DNA from: Prolixibacter sp. NT017
Lineage (GTDB): Bacteria > Bacteroidota > Bacteroidia > Bacteroidales > Prolixibacteraceae
Direction: 5' to 3'
DNA: 64,000 bases
Assembly: GCF_009617875.1 (NCBI RefSeq)
Contig: NZ_BLAV01000001.1
Coordinates: 2,542,001 to 2,606,000 of the forward strand
Shown here: positions 53,001 to 62,193 of the stretch, one piece after another
How the letters are laid out: each line of letters starts with the position of its first letter
How positions within the stretch are numbered: the first letter of the stretch is position 1
The notes under the pieces: model-generated
What the model saw: only the letters and a program-made list of their open reading frames with translations
Database searches by the model: none
What the model was told of the DNA's origin: nothing
Program-made: the position numbers and the translations under genes

Positions 53001-53837
53001 ATGAACAAACTCGGAACATTTCAGGCGCTGGAGGTACTTCGCCTCGTTGATTTTGGCGCTTACCTCGACGGACAGGAACTGGGCGACATTTTACTTCCCA
53101 AACGGTACATGCCGGAAGGTTGCAAAATAGGTGACTTCCTCGAAGTATTTATCTATCTCGACTCGGAAGACCGCATCATCGCCACGACGGATGAACCGTT
53201 GGCTGAAGCCGGTGACTTTGCCTTGCTGAAAGTTGTTTCGGTGAACCAGGTCGGCGCATTCCTCGACTGGGGATTGCCGAAAGATTTGCTGGTTCCGTTC
53301 AGCGAACAGAAAAATAAGATGCAGGAAGGACAATGGTACCTCGTTTATGTGTATGCAGACGACGAAAGCCGACGGATGGTTGCTACCGCGAAACTGGACA
53401 AATACCTCGATAATGTTCCGCCTGAATATCAACCAGGACAGGAAGTAGCCCTCATCATTCACAGCAAAACTGACATGGGCTACAAGGCCATTGTGAACAA
53501 CATGCACTGGGGAATGCTCTACCAAAATGAAGTGTTCCGTACCCTGAAACAGGGCGAACGGCTTACCGGTTACATCAAGCAGGTGCGCGACGACGAAAAA
53601 ATTGACGTCAGTCTGCAAAAACCAGGCATCGAAAGCGCCATGGACCTTTCGGATAAAATATTGGAGATGCTTAAAGAGCAAGGCGGCTTTCTCGCTGTCA
53701 CCGATAAAAGCTCACCGGAAAAAATCTATTCTTTCTTCGGCGAAAGCAAGAAAAACTATAAGAAGGCTGTTGGAATGCTGTATAAAAAGCGAATTATCAC
53801 CATTGAGTCTGACGGAATCCGCCTGAATCGACAGTAA
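53001..53837 (+). CDS. cvfB: CvfB/YitL-like S1-domain RNA-binding protein
   Basis: A 278-residue cytoplasmic protein of the CvfB family, with several S1-type RNA-binding units (about 1-65, 68-140, 150-205) and a C-terminal winged helix (about 220-278: GGFLAVTDKSSPEKIYSFFG then KAVGMLYKKRIITI). Seen: FGAYLDGQELGDILLPKRYM, VNQVGAFLDWGLPKDLLVPF and KQVRDDEKIDVSLQKPGI, which are family hallmarks. In Staphylococcus it affects virulence-factor expression; elsewhere the role is unclear. Single gene with a TACCTTTG box upstream. Confidence 0.92.
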   Translation: MNKLGTFQALEVLRLVDFGAYLDGQELGDILLPKRYMPEGCKIGDFLEVFIYLDSEDRIIATTDEPLAEAGDFALLKVVSVNQVGAFLDWGLPKDLLVPFSEQKNKMQEGQWYLVYVYADDESRRMVATAKLDKYLDNVPPEYQPGQEVALIIHSKTDMGYKAIVNNMHWGMLYQNEVFRTLKQGERLTGYIKQVRDDEKIDVSLQKPGIESAMDLSDKILEMLKEQGGFLAVTDKSSPEKIYSFFGESKKNYKKAVGMLYKKRIITIESDGIRLNRQ

Positions 53838-53924
53838 AATAACAGAGAAAAGGATATTTTAACGGCGTCCCTTTGGCTGTTCCGGCGATTATCGTTAATA
53901 TTCATTATCTAAAAAAGAACAGCC

Positions 53925-54623
53925 ATGGCAAATTCTACCAGTAAATTTGCAGTTATTGGAATGGGACAGTTCGGACGGGCGATCGTGCGAAAACTGACTC
54001 AGCGTGGAGCCGAAGTGCTAGCGATCGATACCGATGAACAAATCATCGACGATATAGCTGAGGAAGTAGCTTATGCCGTTGCCCTCGACGCCACCGACCC
54101 CAAAGCACTCGCTTCTCAGAACATCAGTGATTATGATGCGGTTGTGATAGCGATTGGTAACAACTTCGAGCAGTTAACACTGTGTGCGGTTACCCTGCTG
54201 GAGCTGGAAACCAAGCGTATTATTGCACGGGCTACCGGTACGGTACAAAAAACCATCCTCGAAAAAATCGGTATCCGCGAAGTGCTCATTCCCGAAAGCG
54301 AGGTGGCCACCATTGTCACTGAGAAGCTGCTGAACCCGAGCATTGTCTCCTACCTCGAATTACCCGACGATTACCGTATCGCCGAACTAAAGCCGCCGGA
54401 AGTAGCCATTGGCCGGACCGTTGGCGACCTGGCCCTTCGCGACCGGTATAACCTGAGTTTAATAACCATTACCAAAGAGCTGGAGGTGATTAAAAACGGC
54501 CGGGTGATTCTCGAAGAACACATCGATATTCCCAACTCTTCTACCGAGATAGGAGAAGACGATTTTATGCTCATCTTCGGCAAGCAGGTCGATATTGAAC
54601 GCTTTTTGGAAATCAATGAATAA
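53925..54623 (+). CDS. trkA: TrkA/KtrA-type potassium-uptake regulator
   Basis: A 232-residue cytoplasmic RCK protein. Seen: RCK_N Rossmann motif AVIGMGQFGRAIVRKLTQRG, the acidic end of strand 2 (AIDTDEQI), and RCK_C (about 140-225: LELPDDYRIAELKPPEVAIG; DFMLIFGKQVDI). Binds NAD(H) and/or ATP/ADP and gates the TrkH/KtrB membrane subunit. The trkH gene follows 41 bases downstream, so the two form an operon. Confidence 0.94.
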   Translation: MANSTSKFAVIGMGQFGRAIVRKLTQRGAEVLAIDTDEQIIDDIAEEVAYAVALDATDPKALASQNISDYDAVVIAIGNNFEQLTLCAVTLLELETKRIIARATGTVQKTILEKIGIREVLIPESEVATIVTEKLLNPSIVSYLELPDDYRIAELKPPEVAIGRTVGDLALRDRYNLSLITITKELEVIKNGRVILEEHIDIPNSSTEIGEDDFMLIFGKQVDIERFLEINE

Positions 54624-54664
54624 TAAGGCTATCCGGTGCAAGCCGTCATCAGAACCAATCGTGC

Positions 54665-56482
54665 ATGAAGCCCTTTTTTTCGAAACAACAACTTGAAAAC
54701 ATCAACACGTTCCGGTACAACATCCGGGGTGTGATTAACCATATTATGCCGGTGGCCCGGATATTGGTTTCGCTGGCAGCGGTAGGCAGCATCGTCTACT
54801 ACTACGGCTTTCCGCAAAGTAGCGACACGGCTTTGGTGGCACTCAGCATCATTCGGTTCAGCTTCTACTTTTACATTTTCAAATACCTGCTGTATTTGCT
54901 GCTGGCACAACACACCAAAGAGTATATCCGGGAAAACCGAATGGAAAGTATCATCATCTTCGGCCTCATTTTTTTCGGCTTACTTTATCTAATCTTTGGG
55001 CACCAAATCCTGAAGAATTTCAGCGAAACATACTACTTATCTTATATCCTGCCCTATTTATTGCTGTTCGTCCAACTGTACTTTCTCATTATCGTCTCCA
55101 TTGAGATCGGCCAGGCCAGCCCGATAATTGCGAAGCTGGATTTGGGACCGGCAGCACTGCTGATTCTCTCCTTTTTCATTCTGATTCTCATAGGCACCGG
55201 CTTACTGATGATGCCGGAAATGACCGTACATCACCACATCCATTTTGTCGATGCGCTTTTTACCTCGGCCAGTGCCAGTTGTGTTACCGGATTGATTGTC
55301 GTCGATACAGCCACCTATTTCACCTTCAAGGGACAGATGATCATTATGTTACTCATCCAGCTGGGCGGAATCAACATCATCTCGTTCGCCACATTTTTCA
55401 CGACCTTCTACCTGCGTTCTACCGGTGTGCGCTACCAGTCACTCATCAAGGACTTTCTTAGTACCGACAAGTTTTCGGATACGCGGTCTATTCTCCGGCA
55501 GGTTGTCTTCCTGAGTGCTTTCATGGAAATTACCGGAAGTGTGCTCATCTATTTCCTTTGGGGGAATCATTATCAATTTGGTTCCGGTCGCGACCGTGTT
55601 TTTTCGTCGGTTTTTCACGCCATCTCCTCCTTTAATAATGCCGGTTTCTCGCTCTTCACCGACAACCTCTATGAGCAGGGTGTGCGAAATGCCTACGGAC
55701 TGCAAATCGTGGTCGCCATACTGGTAATTACCGGAGGTTTGGGATTTATTGCTTTGCAGGATATTCAAAAGAAATTTTCCTTCCGGAAGAAAAAAAATGC
55801 GCCGCATCCGGCTTTGCAGGTCAATACCCGCCTGGTTTTATGGGTGAGCGGAATTCTGTTGCTGGCCGGAACCGTTATCTTTTACTTTTTTGAAAAAGAC
55901 ACCTTGCTGAAAGGACAGTCGTTAGGGCACGCGCTCATCACGTCCTTCTTTCAATCGGTAACGGCACGTACCGCCGGCTTTAACACGGTAGACTTCGGAC
56001 AAATTGGTTTGCCCATGCTAACCATTTTCATGTTCCTGATGTATGTGGGCGCCTCCCCCGGCTCGACCGGAGGCGGTATTAAAACCACCACTTTTGCTGT
56101 GCTTATCAAGTCGGCCATCGACACGCTGCGGGGGAAAAAGAATGTGGAATTTTTCAAACGGACCATCTCGTTCGACAACATTAACAAAGCATACTCGCTG
56201 GTGCTTTTTTCCATCGCGCTGATTTTCCTCTCAACTTTTTTACTTAGCATCTTCGAACCAAAAACCGATTTTGTCCGGCTACTGTTTGAAGAGATATCGG
56301 CCTTTGCCACCGTGGGACTTTCTACGGGAATTACCGCCGGACTGTCAGTTGGCGGGAAAATTATCATCATCATTTCCATGCTGGTTGGCCGTGTCGGACC
56401 GTTGACACTGGCACTCGCTCTCAGCAAAAAAGCTATTTACACCCGCTACCGGTATGGCCGTACAAACGTGATGATTGGTTAA
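54665..56482 (+). CDS. trkH: TrkH/KtrB-type potassium uptake membrane subunit
   Basis: A 605-residue inner-membrane subunit of the Trk/Ktr potassium transporter. Seen: four M1-P-M2 repeats with filter-region segments SASCVTGLIVVD, SSFNNAGFSLF, TARTAGFNTVD and FATVGLSTGIT. The N-terminus has an extra region of about 150 residues with several helices before the transport core, as in the longer Bacteroidota forms. Na+ or H+ coupling is possible. Paired with trkA. Confidence 0.93.
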   Translation: MKPFFSKQQLENINTFRYNIRGVINHIMPVARILVSLAAVGSIVYYYGFPQSSDTALVALSIIRFSFYFYIFKYLLYLLLAQHTKEYIRENRMESIIIFGLIFFGLLYLIFGHQILKNFSETYYLSYILPYLLLFVQLYFLIIVSIEIGQASPIIAKLDLGPAALLILSFFILILIGTGLLMMPEMTVHHHIHFVDALFTSASASCVTGLIVVDTATYFTFKGQMIIMLLIQLGGINIISFATFFTTFYLRSTGVRYQSLIKDFLSTDKFSDTRSILRQVVFLSAFMEITGSVLIYFLWGNHYQFGSGRDRVFSSVFHAISSFNNAGFSLFTDNLYEQGVRNAYGLQIVVAILVITGGLGFIALQDIQKKFSFRKKKNAPHPALQVNTRLVLWVSGILLLAGTVIFYFFEKDTLLKGQSLGHALITSFFQSVTARTAGFNTVDFGQIGLPMLTIFMFLMYVGASPGSTGGGIKTTTFAVLIKSAIDTLRGKKNVEFFKRTISFDNINKAYSLVLFSIALIFLSTFLLSIFEPKTDFVRLLFEEISAFATVGLSTGITAGLSVGGKIIIIISMLVGRVGPLTLALALSKKAIYTRYRYGRTNVMIG

Positions 56483-56970
56483 GACAGTTGTTCCACTAGG
56501 ACAAAGCGTTTTAGCAACCTCATTACCTTTGTAGTCCGAATTCTTTAAAACTGTCAAATGTCATAAATTCGGCATTTACCCAGCATTTGATTATCTTTGT
56601 GAAATAAATGTCCAACCGGATATTCTGTGGTAGATTTATTTACCGGGAACGGCCGGAATGATGACAGAAATACCGTTTTTATTCGAGACCGCAACACTAC
56701 ATATCATAAAAGAAGCCTACGAATGCTTTTCATAGCTCTGTTCAATCACCTCATACCAAACAGAGTGCGTTCGGGAGTACTCCTTTTATGCGTTTTGAAT
56801 ACCGACAAACTCAATCCCCGCTTTCAATCATTCTGTTCATATTTCCCGCGTTATTCGTCGTCTGCAGCATATCAGCCCGGACACAGTTGAAAACATAAAC
56901 AACTTACTGTCAACATCCCGACAATGATCCGTTGTGTTTCAACGAACTATGTTTAACAAAAACAAATTGT
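56483..56970. other. Intergenic region with promoter-like boxes but no gene
   Basis: About 490 bases. Two exact -7 boxes, TACCTTTG (56524-56531) and TATCTTTG (56592-56599), point downstream, yet the next gene (GNAT) begins only at 56971. A short open frame at 56627-56890 has no family features and poor composition. A long leader or an unrecognised small RNA is possible. Confidence 0.45.
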
Positions 56971-57420
56971 ATGATTGACACTGAAATTTTCAATTCAGAT
57001 CACAAACCTAGTCCGAAACAGAAAGAAGCAATCATTGACTTCCTCTTCACCCATCTCGAAAAGTACGGTGACCCGAAGCCAGATATCCAGAAAGCATTGG
57101 ATTACTCAATGAACGAGGGAGAATCATTTGGTGGTTTTACCATCGTATCCAGCAATAAGGATCAAATCTCCGGAGTCGTACTTGTTAACCGGACCGGCAT
57201 GAAAGATTACATCCCCGAAAATATCCTCGTTTACATCGCTACTCACAACGAAATGAGAGGTCAGGGAATTGGTAAGGCCCTCATGCAAAAAGCTATCGAT
57301 GAAGCCGAAGGGGATATCGCATTACACGTTGAGCCAGACAACCCGGCCAAATTCCTGTATGAGAAATTTGGTTTTACCAACAAATACCTTGAAATGCGTT
57401 ATAAACGAAACGGTAAATAA
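56971..57420 (+). CDS. GNAT-family N-acetyltransferase
   Basis: A 149-residue cytoplasmic acetyltransferase. Seen: the GNAT fold with the CoA-binding motif ATHNEMRGQGIGKALMQKAID (R/Q-x-x-G-x-G/A near 94-106) and the C-terminal NPAKFLYEKFGFTNKYLEMR. The substrate is not known. The frame opens earlier (56932), but the ATG at 56971 gives the usual GNAT start. It ends 2 bases before the racemase-fold gene, so the two are probably co-translated and act on the same amine or amino acid (inference). Confidence 0.87.
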   Translation: MIDTEIFNSDHKPSPKQKEAIIDFLFTHLEKYGDPKPDIQKALDYSMNEGESFGGFTIVSSNKDQISGVVLVNRTGMKDYIPENILVYIATHNEMRGQGIGKALMQKAIDEAEGDIALHVEPDNPAKFLYEKFGFTNKYLEMRYKRNGK

Positions 57421-57422
57421 CA

Positions 57423-58493
57423 ATGGCTTTCCTGGCTCTGAACACTGATAAATTAAAAGAAAACTACCAATATCTCGACACACTCTTCAAGGAGCATAAC
57501 ATTGAGTGGGCTGTGGTTTCCAAGGTCCTCTGTGGCCATAAATCATACCTGGAAGAGGTCATCAATCTCGGCGTAAAGCAAGTTTGCGACTCCCGGGTAT
57601 CGAACCTCAAGACCATCAAATCCATTGCTCCAGAAATGGAAACCGTATACATCAAACCGCCGGCAAAAAGGGCAATCAAAAGCATCGTCGAATACGCCGA
57701 CATCAGCATGAATACGGAGTTCGAAACCATTAAACTGCTCTCGAAGGAGGCGCAAAAGCAAAAGAAAACCCACAAAGTCATTATCATGATCGAGCTGGGC
57801 GAATTGCGTGAAGGCGTTCTTCGTGAAGAGTTTATCGATTTTTACGCTAAAATCTTCGAGCTGCCCAACATCGAAGTAGTGGGGATCGGCACCAACCTAA
57901 CCTGCCTGTACGGAGTATTGCCCAACCATGACAAACTCATTCAGCTCAGCCTGTATGAGCAACTCATCGAGGCAAAATTCAACAAAATGATTCCGTATGT
58001 TTCGGGAGGTTCATCGGTGACCATACCGCTCATCGACCAGGGATTGCTGCCCGAGGCCATCAACCATTTCCGCGTAGGCGAAACCCTGTTTTTGGGAACA
58101 GAACCCTATACCAATCAGCAATACAAAGACATGCACACCGATGTTTTCCAGCTTTACGCTGAAATTATCGAGCTGATTGAAAAACCGGTGGTTCCCATGG
58201 GTGAATTCGGCGTTAACGTGGAAGGCAAAGCCTACGAAATTGATGAAGAGAAACTGGGCGAAACCTCGTACCGGGCCATCATCGATTTGGGCTTGCTGGA
58301 CGTGGAAGAAACACATATCGAACCGGTCAATCCGAAGCTGAACTTCGTGGGCGCCAGCTCCGATATGATTGTTATCGACCTCGGCAACAACGAAGACAAC
58401 TACAAAACAGGTGACTTGTTGGAATTCAAACTCGATTACATGGGTGCCCTCAGGGTACTGAACTCGAGGTATATTGATAAAGTGAAACGGTAG
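57423..58493 (+). CDS. Alanine/ornithine racemase-family PLP enzyme
   Basis: A 356-residue fold-type III PLP enzyme. Seen: the PLP-lysine region IEWAVVSKVLCGHKSYLEEV (K near 34), GVKQVCDSRVSNLKTI, the TIM-barrel segment MIELGELREGVLREEFIDF, VSGGSSVTIPL (phosphate-binding) and NHFRVGETLFLGTEP. It is related to alanine racemase N-terminal-domain proteins such as the ornithine racemase branch rather than to the biosynthetic Alr, as no full C-terminal Alr domain is seen. D-amino-acid or ornithine substrate is likely (inference). Hairpin terminator at 58517. Confidence 0.88.
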   Translation: MAFLALNTDKLKENYQYLDTLFKEHNIEWAVVSKVLCGHKSYLEEVINLGVKQVCDSRVSNLKTIKSIAPEMETVYIKPPAKRAIKSIVEYADISMNTEFETIKLLSKEAQKQKKTHKVIIMIELGELREGVLREEFIDFYAKIFELPNIEVVGIGTNLTCLYGVLPNHDKLIQLSLYEQLIEAKFNKMIPYVSGGSSVTIPLIDQGLLPEAINHFRVGETLFLGTEPYTNQQYKDMHTDVFQLYAEIIELIEKPVVPMGEFGVNVEGKAYEIDEEKLGETSYRAIIDLGLLDVEETHIEPVNPKLNFVGASSDMIVIDLGNNEDNYKTGDLLEFKLDYMGALRVLNSRYIDKVKR

Positions 58494-58516
58494 GTATCTG
58501 CTTGCCCTGCCGCGTG

Positions 58517-58566
58517 AACGGAGGCTTTGTTTTTCAACTACTGGAAACTTCGCCTCCGTTTTCATT
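58517..58566 (+). terminator. Terminator of the GNAT-racemase pair
   Basis: Perfect 9-base arms AACGGAGGC (58517-58525) / GCCTCCGTT (58552-58560) followed by TTTCATTT. Confidence 0.7.
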
Positions 58567-58666
58567 TCCTACCGGGAAGTTTTCCAATACAGTTAATAAT
58601 TGCTTACCAAACAGGTAGTAGTTTTTCGCCCGATTTTTCCGAAATTTCGCAAAACACACGACCCAC

Positions 58667-59914
58667 ATGGCCTTCGAGAAAGATAGGCAGTTTAAAAAGT
58701 TTTGCGCCTACGGATTTCTGAAGAATCTTCGCTTCTTCGAACCTTTCATGGTGCTCTTCCTGCTGGGTGCCGACCTCTCCTACCTGCAGGTTGGTTTACT
58801 CTACAGTCTTCGGATGATTCTCCAGAACGTGCTCGAAATACCGGCCGGCATCGTTTCCGATGCATTGGGCCGTCGCCGGACAATGAGCACCTCTTTCGTT
58901 TTTTACATGCTGTCCTTTGTCGTATTTTACCTTTCCGGGAAGATGCCGGGCTTTGTTGTCGCCATGGCCATTTTCGCTTTGGGAGAAGCCTTCCGGACCG
59001 GAACACACAAGGCGATGATTTTCGAGTACCTGAAAATGAAAGGCTGGGAATCGGAAAAAGTGACTTATTACGGTTACACCCGGAGCTGGTCGCAACGTGG
59101 TTCCGCACTCTCCGCACTTCTGGCAGCAGGCCTGGTTATTCTGACCCAAAACTACCGGATGATTTTCCTCTTTTCCATCATCCCCTACCTGCTCGACCTC
59201 ATCCTCATTTCCAGTTACCCAAAGGCACTCGACGGAAAAACCATGAATATTCGCTTTTCCAATATAGGAACGAATTTCAAAGAGGTACTTTCCGATTTCT
59301 GGTATTCCTTCAAAAATCCGTTGATGCTGAAGACGATTGCCAACAGTTCCATCTATTCAGGCTACTACAAGGCTTTGAAGGATTTCCTGCAGCCGGTCAT
59401 CAAAAGCCTGGCGTTGGCTCTTCCCATTCTCACATTCCAGCCGAACGAGACCAGAAGCGCGGTTTTGGTGGGCGTCATTTACTACATTATCTATCGATTA
59501 TCAAGCCTGGCAGCCCGTCATTCCGGCAAATTTTCGCTTCGGTTCCGTTCGCTGCAAATGGCCCTGACTCTTTCCATCTTCATTGGCGCCGGTGCGGGTT
59601 TGCTCTCCGGACTGTTTTACCGTTTCCACATTCCGGCAATTGCGATTCTGTTTTTCATTGCTGTTTACCTGGTGGAAAATCTGCGTAAGCCAATCGGGAT
59701 GGGCTGTACCGCCGACCTGCTGGAGAAAGATATTTTAGCGACAGCTCTATCTGCCGCCTCTCAGTTGGAAACCTTGTTCGGAGCTGTTTTCACCGCACTT
59801 TTGGGGTTTCTGGCCGACAAGTTTGGATTGGCTAATGGATTGATGGCAGTCTCGCTGCTACTGATGGTACTGACCCCGATATTTTTCATTCGGAAATCCC
59901 GCACGAAAGCTTAA
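58667..59914 (+). CDS. MFS transporter
   Basis: A 415-residue inner-membrane carrier of the major facilitator superfamily, with about 12 segments. Seen: the loop 2-3 motif GIVSDALGRRRTMSTS (near 62-77, G-x-x-x-D-x-x-G-R-R), a central basic loop (about 185-215) and the later segments typical of MFS. Substrate not known; many Bacteroidota members of this branch are annotated only as MFS. Followed 25 bases later by a Crp/Fnr regulator on the same strand, which may regulate it. Confidence 0.88.
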   Translation: MAFEKDRQFKKFCAYGFLKNLRFFEPFMVLFLLGADLSYLQVGLLYSLRMILQNVLEIPAGIVSDALGRRRTMSTSFVFYMLSFVVFYLSGKMPGFVVAMAIFALGEAFRTGTHKAMIFEYLKMKGWESEKVTYYGYTRSWSQRGSALSALLAAGLVILTQNYRMIFLFSIIPYLLDLILISSYPKALDGKTMNIRFSNIGTNFKEVLSDFWYSFKNPLMLKTIANSSIYSGYYKALKDFLQPVIKSLALALPILTFQPNETRSAVLVGVIYYIIYRLSSLAARHSGKFSLRFRSLQMALTLSIFIGAGAGLLSGLFYRFHIPAIAILFFIAVYLVENLRKPIGMGCTADLLEKDILATALSAASQLETLFGAVFTALLGFLADKFGLANGLMAVSLLLMVLTPIFFIRKSRTKA

Positions 59915-59939
59915 ATTTGTGGCGTAACTGACACCTTGA

Positions 59940-60587
59940 ATGATGAATATCGATTTGAATTTACTGGAAAAGCGGTTTCCGTTTTTTGAGCTTTCCTTAC
60001 GCTATGCTATTGCCGAAAAAGGCATTTTGCAAGAGCTGGAAGATGGTGAAGAGATTATTCGCGAAGGTCAGTATATTAAGTCGGTTCCGCTGGTTCTGGA
60101 AGGACTGGTCCGCATTTCCCGCCTCGATGATCAGGGGCGCGAACTGTTGCTTTATTACCTGCATCCGGGTGAGGCATGTGCCATGTCGCTTACCTGCTGC
60201 ATGGGACATACACAGAGTAATGTCCGCGCCGTGGCCGAAGCTCCCACCATTTTACTCCGCATTCCCACTCCTCTGCTCGACCAGTGGATGAACACCTACC
60301 AAAGCTGGAAAGAGTACGTGATGTACGCTTATCGCAAACGCTTTGACGAACTGCTGGAAACCATCGACAGCATTGCTTTCATGAAAATGGACGAACGCCT
60401 GGAGAAATTCTTTGCCGATCGTTTCCGGTCGACCGGAAGCACCTTATATACCGGCACGCACCAGGATATCGCCTTTTCGCTGAACACCTCCCGTGAAGTC
60501 GTTTCCCGTCTCCTAAAAAAGCTGGAGAAAGACGGCGTCATCACGCTTTCGCGGAATAAAATCGACTACGCCGGAATGGTGAAATAA
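59940..60587 (+). CDS. Crp/Fnr-family transcriptional regulator
   Basis: A 215-residue regulator. Seen: an N-terminal cyclic-nucleotide-binding-like domain (about 15-130: LEDGEEIIREGQYIKSVPLV, LLLYYLHPGEACAMSLTCCM) and a C-terminal winged helix (about 150-212) with HQDIAFSLNTSREVVSRLLKKLEKDG as DNA-binding helices. A Cys-Cys pair lies at LTCCMGH, without the N-terminal cysteine cluster of Fnr. No cAMP site is evident. It may control the MFS gene upstream or the MBL gene downstream (inference). Confidence 0.92.
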   Translation: MMNIDLNLLEKRFPFFELSLRYAIAEKGILQELEDGEEIIREGQYIKSVPLVLEGLVRISRLDDQGRELLLYYLHPGEACAMSLTCCMGHTQSNVRAVAEAPTILLRIPTPLLDQWMNTYQSWKEYVMYAYRKRFDELLETIDSIAFMKMDERLEKFFADRFRSTGSTLYTGTHQDIAFSLNTSREVVSRLLKKLEKDGVITLSRNKIDYAGMVK

Positions 60588-60699
60588 AACCCGGTTTTCA
60601 TGCGGTTTTCCCGAAGTTAATCTTTCCCACTTTCTCAACCTTTTCCCGTTTGGAGATATTATATCCGTTCAATCTTACTGTCATTCCCGTCAAGTTCTG

Positions 60700-60707
60700 T
60701 AATTTTG
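60700..60707 (+). promoter_or_regulatory. -7 box ahead of the MBL gene
   Basis: TAATTTTG, exact TAnnTTTG, 28 bases before the ATG at 60735. The -33 element is not clear. Confidence 0.4.
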
Positions 60708-60734
60708 ATTTAGTTTAAATAAAAACCTGATCGA

Positions 60735-61547
60735 ATGACAAATTATATGTGCCAGGCCTGTGGCGTTCAATTTGAAGCTACAAAACAACCTCCCGAAATT
60801 TGTCCTATCTGTTCTGACGACCGTCAGTTTGTTCCGTGGGACGGACAGAAGTGGACCACACTCGAAAACGTGCAAAAATACCACGCCAACCAACTACAGA
60901 AAGTTGAAAAAGGAATCTACACCCTGCAAACAACACCTGGCTTTGCGATTGGGCAGCGAGCTATTTTCATTCAAACTGAGCAAGGCAACATTCTCTGGGA
61001 CTGCATTTCGCTCATCGACGAAACCACGGTCGAATTGCTCAATCATCTGGGCGGCGTCGACTCGATTGCCATCAGCCATCCGCACTACTACTCAACCATG
61101 GCGGATTGGAGCCGCGCATTCAACAACGCCCCCATTTACCTGCACAAGAAGGATGCAGACTTCGTGTTCCAAAAATCGGAGAACATCGTTTTTTGGGAAG
61201 GTGATTCACTGGAGTTGTGGGAAAACATTCAACTCATCAATCCCGGAGGCCACTTTCCGGGAGCTACGGTTTTGCATCAGTACGATCGGGAAAAGGACGT
61301 TTACTCGCTCTTTACCGGTGACATTATCAATGTGGAGCCGGATATGAAAACATTGTCTTTTATGTATAGCTATCCCAACCACATTCCCCTTTCAGCAAAG
61401 GACATCCAGATTATCAAGAACAGGATGGAAGGCATTCCTTTCGAACGGATTTTCGGCGCCTGGTATAAGCGGAACATTATGAAAGACGGTCGCGCCCTAT
61501 TCGATGCATCCCTGGAAAGATACCTGAAAATAGTCCGCCCAAATTAA
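60735..61547 (+). CDS. Rubredoxin-like / metallo-beta-lactamase-fold protein
   Basis: A 270-residue protein with an N-terminal rubredoxin-like knuckle (YMCQACGVQFEATKQPPEICP, CxxC...CxxC at 6-9 and 25-28) joined to an MBL-fold domain (about 40-265). The usual HxHxDH metal motif reads SHPHYYSTMADWSRAF, that is His-x-His kept and the Asp-His lost. Later expected positions are PGGHFPGATVLHQYD and SLFTGDIINVEPD. Proteins of this form exist as a subfamily; hydrolase activity is uncertain, since a key metal ligand is absent. The knuckle may bind iron or zinc. Confidence 0.85.
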   Translation: MTNYMCQACGVQFEATKQPPEICPICSDDRQFVPWDGQKWTTLENVQKYHANQLQKVEKGIYTLQTTPGFAIGQRAIFIQTEQGNILWDCISLIDETTVELLNHLGGVDSIAISHPHYYSTMADWSRAFNNAPIYLHKKDADFVFQKSENIVFWEGDSLELWENIQLINPGGHFPGATVLHQYDREKDVYSLFTGDIINVEPDMKTLSFMYSYPNHIPLSAKDIQIIKNRMEGIPFERIFGAWYKRNIMKDGRALFDASLERYLKIVRPN

Positions 61548-61655
61548 AGTGTAGACTTTTTGTTTATCTATTTTCAATGTTTATTAAACACTTTTCATTC
61601 CTATCCGTTTGAGAAACTGTAAGAAAAACGAATATAGCACTTAGAACTGCAAAAC

Positions 61656-62138
61656 ATGATAACATTCCACTCGCACTCCGGAATATACACGCTGGTAGCA
61701 CGCCAGATTATCGAAACCGGCATTGATGAAGCCTGGGAATTCTTCTCGTCACCTGCCAACCTTCGGCTAATTACGCCGCCGGAAATGGGATTTGTCATCA
61801 CATCGCCGGCTCCATCGGCTACAGCCTACCATGGACAAATTATCTCATACAAACTTCATCCGGTTGGTAAAATCAAGACCAATTGGGTCACTGAGATTAC
61901 GCATGTTTCGGAAAAGAAGTTCTTTGTCGATGAGCAACGAAAAGGCCCCTACCGCATGTGGCACCACGAACATCATTTTAAGGACCTGAACGGACGGGTT
62001 GAAATGACCGACCGCGTAACTTACCGGCTGCCTCTTGGCGTGCTGGGAAAATTGGTGCACAACATCTTTGTCAAACAAAAGCTGCGGGAGATATTTGTAT
62101 ACCGGAAAATGAAAATCGAAGAAATCTTCAAGTCATAA
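61656..62138 (+). CDS. SRPBCC-family ligand-binding protein
   Basis: A 160-residue cytoplasmic protein of the SRPBCC (Bet v 1-like) fold, polyketide-cyclase-like branch. Seen: ARQIIETGIDEAWEFFSSPANLRLITPPEM at the N-terminus, the central strands (GQIISYKLHPVGKIKTNWVTEI), the DEQRKGPYRMWHHEHHFKDL segment with several His, and the long C-terminal helix. Members bind hydrophobic ligands. The ligand is not known. The next gene, amt, is convergent. Confidence 0.85.
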   Translation: MITFHSHSGIYTLVARQIIETGIDEAWEFFSSPANLRLITPPEMGFVITSPAPSATAYHGQIISYKLHPVGKIKTNWVTEITHVSEKKFFVDEQRKGPYRMWHHEHHFKDLNGRVEMTDRVTYRLPLGVLGKLVHNIFVKQKLREIFVYRKMKIEEIFKS

Positions 62139-62166
62139 AAAAAGGCCATCCCTTTCGGGATGACCC
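62137..62166 (-). terminator. Terminator of amt
   Basis: Minus-strand stem GGTCATCCC-gaaa-GGGATGGCC followed by seven T. It overlaps the end of the SRPBCC gene region and may work on both strands. Confidence 0.85.
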
Positions 62167-62193
62167 ATACGTGTAAAGGGTTGGGGTAACAGT

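Noticed and set aside
56627..56890. Open frame of 87 codons
   Set aside because: No recognisable family, poor composition and no ribosome site. It lies in a non-coding interval.
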